From positions 1-16,014 of the forward strand of contig DFHP01000138.1 of assembly GCA_002371335.1 (NCBI GenBank): a stretch of DNA of 16,014 bases, given 5' to 3'. The stretch's first letter is position 1, and every line of letters starts with the position of its first letter. The notes beneath the pieces are model-generated. The model was not told the origin of the DNA. It searched no databases and saw only the letters and a program-made list of their open reading frames with translations. The stretch comes from Eubacterium sp. UBA3720. Its GTDB lineage: Bacteria; Bacillota; Clostridia; Lachnospirales; Lachnospiraceae. The translations under genes were made by a program, and so were the position numbers. Positions 13,641 to 16,014 of the stretch are shown here, one piece after another.

Positions 13641-14981
13641 ATGTTTGAAGGTAAGAGTGAAAAACAAGCCCGCGATGAAATATTGGCGATGGTGAAAAAC
13701 TACTGTGATGAATATCACAACAGGCCGGAAGAGTTTCGTGAGGGCGACCGCATAGCCTACGCTGCCCGTGTGTATGATGCGGAGGAAATGGTAAATCTCG
13801 TAGACAGCTCACTGGAGTTCTGGCTGACTGCCGGAAGGTATGCGGACCGGTTTGAAAAAGAACTTGCAGAGTATCTGGGAGTGCGTTTCTGTTCACTGGT
13901 TAATTCAGGCTCTTCCGCCAATCTGATCGCATTCATGGCGCTTACATCTCCGCTTCTGAAGGAAAGGCAGGTCCTTCCAGGGGATGAGATCATCACTGTA
14001 GCCGCAGGATTCCCTACGACAGTGGCACCGCTGATCCAGTACGGCGCGGTTCCGGTTTTTGTTGATGTGACGATACCTCAGTACAATATAGACGCGGCAC
14101 AGCTTGAAACTGCATATTCAAAGAAAACGAAAGCAGTCATGATAGCCCACACGCTGGGAAATCCTTTTGATCTGAAGGCCGTGAAGGCTTTCTGTGACAG
14201 ACATGGTCTGTGGCTGATCGAAGATAACTGTGACGCTCTCGGATCGAAATATACGATCGACGGAGAGGAGAAATTCACGGGAACCATAGGAGACATAGGA
14301 ACATCCAGTTTTTATCCTCCTCATCATATGACGATGGGAGAAGGCGGGGCAGTCTATACGGACGATCCGCTTCTGAATAAGATCATACGTTCCTTCCGCG
14401 ACTGGGGAAGGGACTGTGTATGTCCTTCGGGCCGTGACAATTTCTGCGGACACCGGTTTGACGGACAGTACGGAGAACTTCCCGCAGGCTACGATCACAA
14501 ATATGTATATTCCCATTTCGGATATAATCTGAAAGCTACGGACATGCAGGCGGCTATCGGCTGCGCACAGCTGAAGAAATTTCCCGGCTTTGTGGAGAAA
14601 AGACGCAGGAACTTTGACCGTCTGCGCGAAGGCCTTTCGGGAACAGAAGACAAACTGATACTCCCCGTCCCCTGTGAAAATTCAAGGCCCAGCTGGTTTG
14701 GTTTCCTGATCACATGCAGAGAGGGCGTTGACCGGAACAAGGTCGTTCAGTATGTGGAAAAACACGGAGTACAGACGAGAATGCTGTTTGCCGGAAATCT
14801 TACGAAACATCCATGCTTCGATCAGATGCGCGCGGCAAAGAAGGGCTACCGCATTGCGGGCGCGCTTGTAAACACGGACCGCATTATGAAGGATACTTTC
14901 TGGGTTGGCGTATACCCGGGAATGACAGATGAGAAGATCGACTACATGGCAAAGATCATCGCGGAAGCAGTCGAACAGTAA
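13641..14981 (+). CDS. rfbH: CDP-4-keto-6-deoxy-glucose 3-dehydratase (E1)
   Basis: PMP-dependent, [2Fe-2S]-containing enzyme that, with a separate reductase (E3), removes the C3 hydroxyl of CDP-4-keto-6-deoxy-D-glucose and so makes the 3,6-dideoxy sugar. 446 residues from the ATG at 13641, which has AAAGGA upstream; a TTG eight codons earlier is less likely. It has the DegT/DnrJ/EryC1 aminotransferase fold, but the usual catalytic lysine is replaced by histidine: SSFYPPHHMTMGEGG with H228 and H229, the hallmark of E1. The cluster ligands are visible: C259-x-C261-x7-C269 in CVCPSGRDNFC, with C197 in EDNCDALGS upstream. The spacing C197 to C259 is 61 residues, against 57 in the Yersinia enzyme as I recall it, because of a short insertion near 205-211. 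No E3 gene is visible in this window. Confidence 0.95.
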   Translation: MFEGKSEKQARDEILAMVKNYCDEYHNRPEEFREGDRIAYAARVYDAEEMVNLVDSSLEFWLTAGRYADRFEKELAEYLGVRFCSLVNSGSSANLIAFMALTSPLLKERQVLPGDEIITVAAGFPTTVAPLIQYGAVPVFVDVTIPQYNIDAAQLETAYSKKTKAVMIAHTLGNPFDLKAVKAFCDRHGLWLIEDNCDALGSKYTIDGEEKFTGTIGDIGTSSFYPPHHMTMGEGGAVYTDDPLLNKIIRSFRDWGRDCVCPSGRDNFCGHRFDGQYGELPAGYDHKYVYSHFGYNLKATDMQAAIGCAQLKKFPGFVEKRRRNFDRLREGLSGTEDKLILPVPCENSRPSWFGFLITCREGVDRNKVVQYVEKHGVQTRMLFAGNLTKHPCFDQMRAAKKGYRIAGALVNTDRIMKDTFWVGVYPGMTDEKIDYMAKIIAEAVEQ

Positions 14982-15019
14982 GAACACAGACAGAGCAGAC
15001 TTATAAAAAAGGATGACCT

Positions 15020-16014
15020 ATGGTAATTGATGAAAAAATGAGATGGGCCGCCTTCTGGACTTTGGACAAAGCCCGCGGCGGACATGTGCGCAAATATTAT
15101 GACGAGATCCGCGACAGCTTCATCCATGGAACGCCGGCGGATAAAACAAGAAAAAAGATCCGGGATCTTATCCTTCACGCTGTAAAGACAACTGAGTTTT
15201 ATAAAGGATACTCGGCGTACTCTTCTCTGGAGGAGCTTCCGGTAGTGAACAAAGATACATTCAGAAATAACTACGACGCCTTTGTCTCCTCAACCTACAG
15301 AGACGCGAAAGACAACCGGATCATGTGCACAAGCGGTTCCACGGGAACGCCGCTTTCAATGGTGCAGAACAAGGATAAGATCGATCATAACACTGCGGCA
15401 GGTATCTTTCTGGGCGCTGCCGGAGGCTATTATATCGGCATGAAGCAGGCTTTTATCCGCGTGTGGGTAAACAATGTACGCAAAAGCAGACTGCAGCAGA
15501 CAGCAGAGAACTCTCTTATGATGGACAGCTCAAAGCTTGACGGTCCCGCGATCGAAAAGATGCTGGATGTCATGCACAGACAGAGGGTAAAATGCCTGGT
15601 CGGCTATTCTTCGGCGCTCGGTGAGATCAGCAGGTATATTGATGAAAACGATGTAGATACCTCGAAGTTCTGCGTTACATCTATCATACCGATTTCTGAA
15701 AGCATGCCCACCGTGGTGCGGGATGCGCTGAAGAGACAGTTTGGGTGTAAGGTAATGGCATGGTATTCCAATGAGGAAAACGGCATCATGGGAATACAGA
15801 CACCTGACAGCGAAGCATATCATATCGATACAGAGAGCTATTATTATGAGATCCTGAAGCTTGACTCCGACGAGCCCGCCGAAGACGGAGAACTGGGAAG
15901 AGTGGTCATCACAGATCTTTATAATTACGCGTTCCCGATACTTCGCTATGATAACGGAGATCTTGCGGTGGCACATCACGCGGAGAACGGCGGCCGGGTA
16001 AAGCTGTATCTGAC
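15020..16014 (+). CDS. CapK/PaaK-like adenylate-forming enzyme, 3' partial
   Basis: Open frame from the ATG at 15020 to the end of the window (331 complete codons, no stop). An AAAAGGA ribosome site lies six bases upstream, and the gene starts 38 bases after rfbH ends. It belongs to the phenylacetate-CoA ligase/CapK branch of the AMP-binding superfamily: ATP-binding P-loop CTSGSTGTPLSM at residues 103-114, WYSNEENGIMG at 248-258 in the place of the YGxTE motif, and ELGRVVITDL with ILRYDNGD at 308-314 as the ribose-binding region. Such enzymes in capsule loci are thought to activate a carboxylic acid for attachment to a sugar; the acid cannot be told from sequence. Its place after rfbH suggests acylation of the dideoxy sugar or a derivative, which is inference. 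Confidence 0.85.
   Translation, partial: MVIDEKMRWAAFWTLDKARGGHVRKYYDEIRDSFIHGTPADKTRKKIRDLILHAVKTTEFYKGYSAYSSLEELPVVNKDTFRNNYDAFVSSTYRDAKDNRIMCTSGSTGTPLSMVQNKDKIDHNTAAGIFLGAAGGYYIGMKQAFIRVWVNNVRKSRLQQTAENSLMMDSSKLDGPAIEKMLDVMHRQRVKCLVGYSSALGEISRYIDENDVDTSKFCVTSIIPISESMPTVVRDALKRQFGCKVMAWYSNEENGIMGIQTPDSEAYHIDTESYYYEILKLDSDEPAEDGELGRVVITDLYNYAFPILRYDNGDLAVAHHAENGGRVKLYL

Noticed and set aside
15530..15979. 149-residue open frame on the minus strand at the window end
   Set aside because: It is antisense to the CapK/PaaK-like gene, whose frame is open through the window end and carries the adenylation motifs.
1..16014. tRNA, rRNA, phage or toxin-antitoxin genes
   Set aside because: I looked on both strands for tRNA arms with a GTTCGA-type loop, integrases, transposases and small paired genes. 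I found nothing I could support beyond the REP-like repeats and the structured RNA candidate.

Overview
The window looks like part of a surface-polysaccharide (capsule or cell-wall glycan) locus from a Gram-positive anaerobe of the Clostridia, most likely Lachnospiraceae-like. This rests on strong AGGAGG-type ribosome binding sites, intermediate GC content, paired Firmicutes-style terminators and the gene mix. The taxonomic call is inference; no rRNA or marker gene is present.

Layout: (1) 1-2584, plus strand: the end of one operon, with two family-2 glycosyltransferases, the first cut by the window edge. It ends at a large hairpin terminator. (2) 2695-4666, minus strand: a translationally coupled pair, a polytopic membrane protein resembling DUF6056/GT-C proteins and a small membrane-anchored extracytoplasmic protein. 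(3) 4667-4966: a divergent intergenic region with an inverted repeat, two copies of a GGGGACGG-type REP-like repeat and an extended -10 promoter. (4) 4967-6559, plus strand: a GtrII-like membrane glucosyltransferase with its own promoter. It is followed by an unusually structured stretch of about 150 bases (possibly an ORF-less HEARO/omega-RNA-like element) and a bidirectional terminator. (5) 6795-8816, minus strand: an alkaline-phosphatase-superfamily phosphoglycerol transferase (OpgB/LtaS-like) with an acidic linker. (6) 8817-9193: a divergent intergenic region with a good promoter and a long leader carrying two mutually exclusive hairpins. (7) 9194-16014, plus strand: an operon-like run of a 703-residue unknown membrane protein, then rfbF, rfbG and rfbH (glucose-1-phosphate to CDP-4-keto-3,6-dideoxyglucose), then a CapK/PaaK-like adenylate-forming enzyme cut by the window end.

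Taken together, the genes make an activated dideoxy sugar (rfbFGH), assemble glycan (two GT2 enzymes), and decorate the polymer outside the membrane (GtrII-like glucosylation, phosphoglycerol transfer and possibly the two unknown polytopic proteins). Gene orientation switches four times, with divergent promoters and convergent terminators. This suggests several independently regulated decoration modules placed side by side rather than one operon.

The most unusual items are the structured RNA candidate after the GtrII-like gene, the attenuator-like leader before the 703-residue protein, and the uncharacterised membrane protein cassettes.
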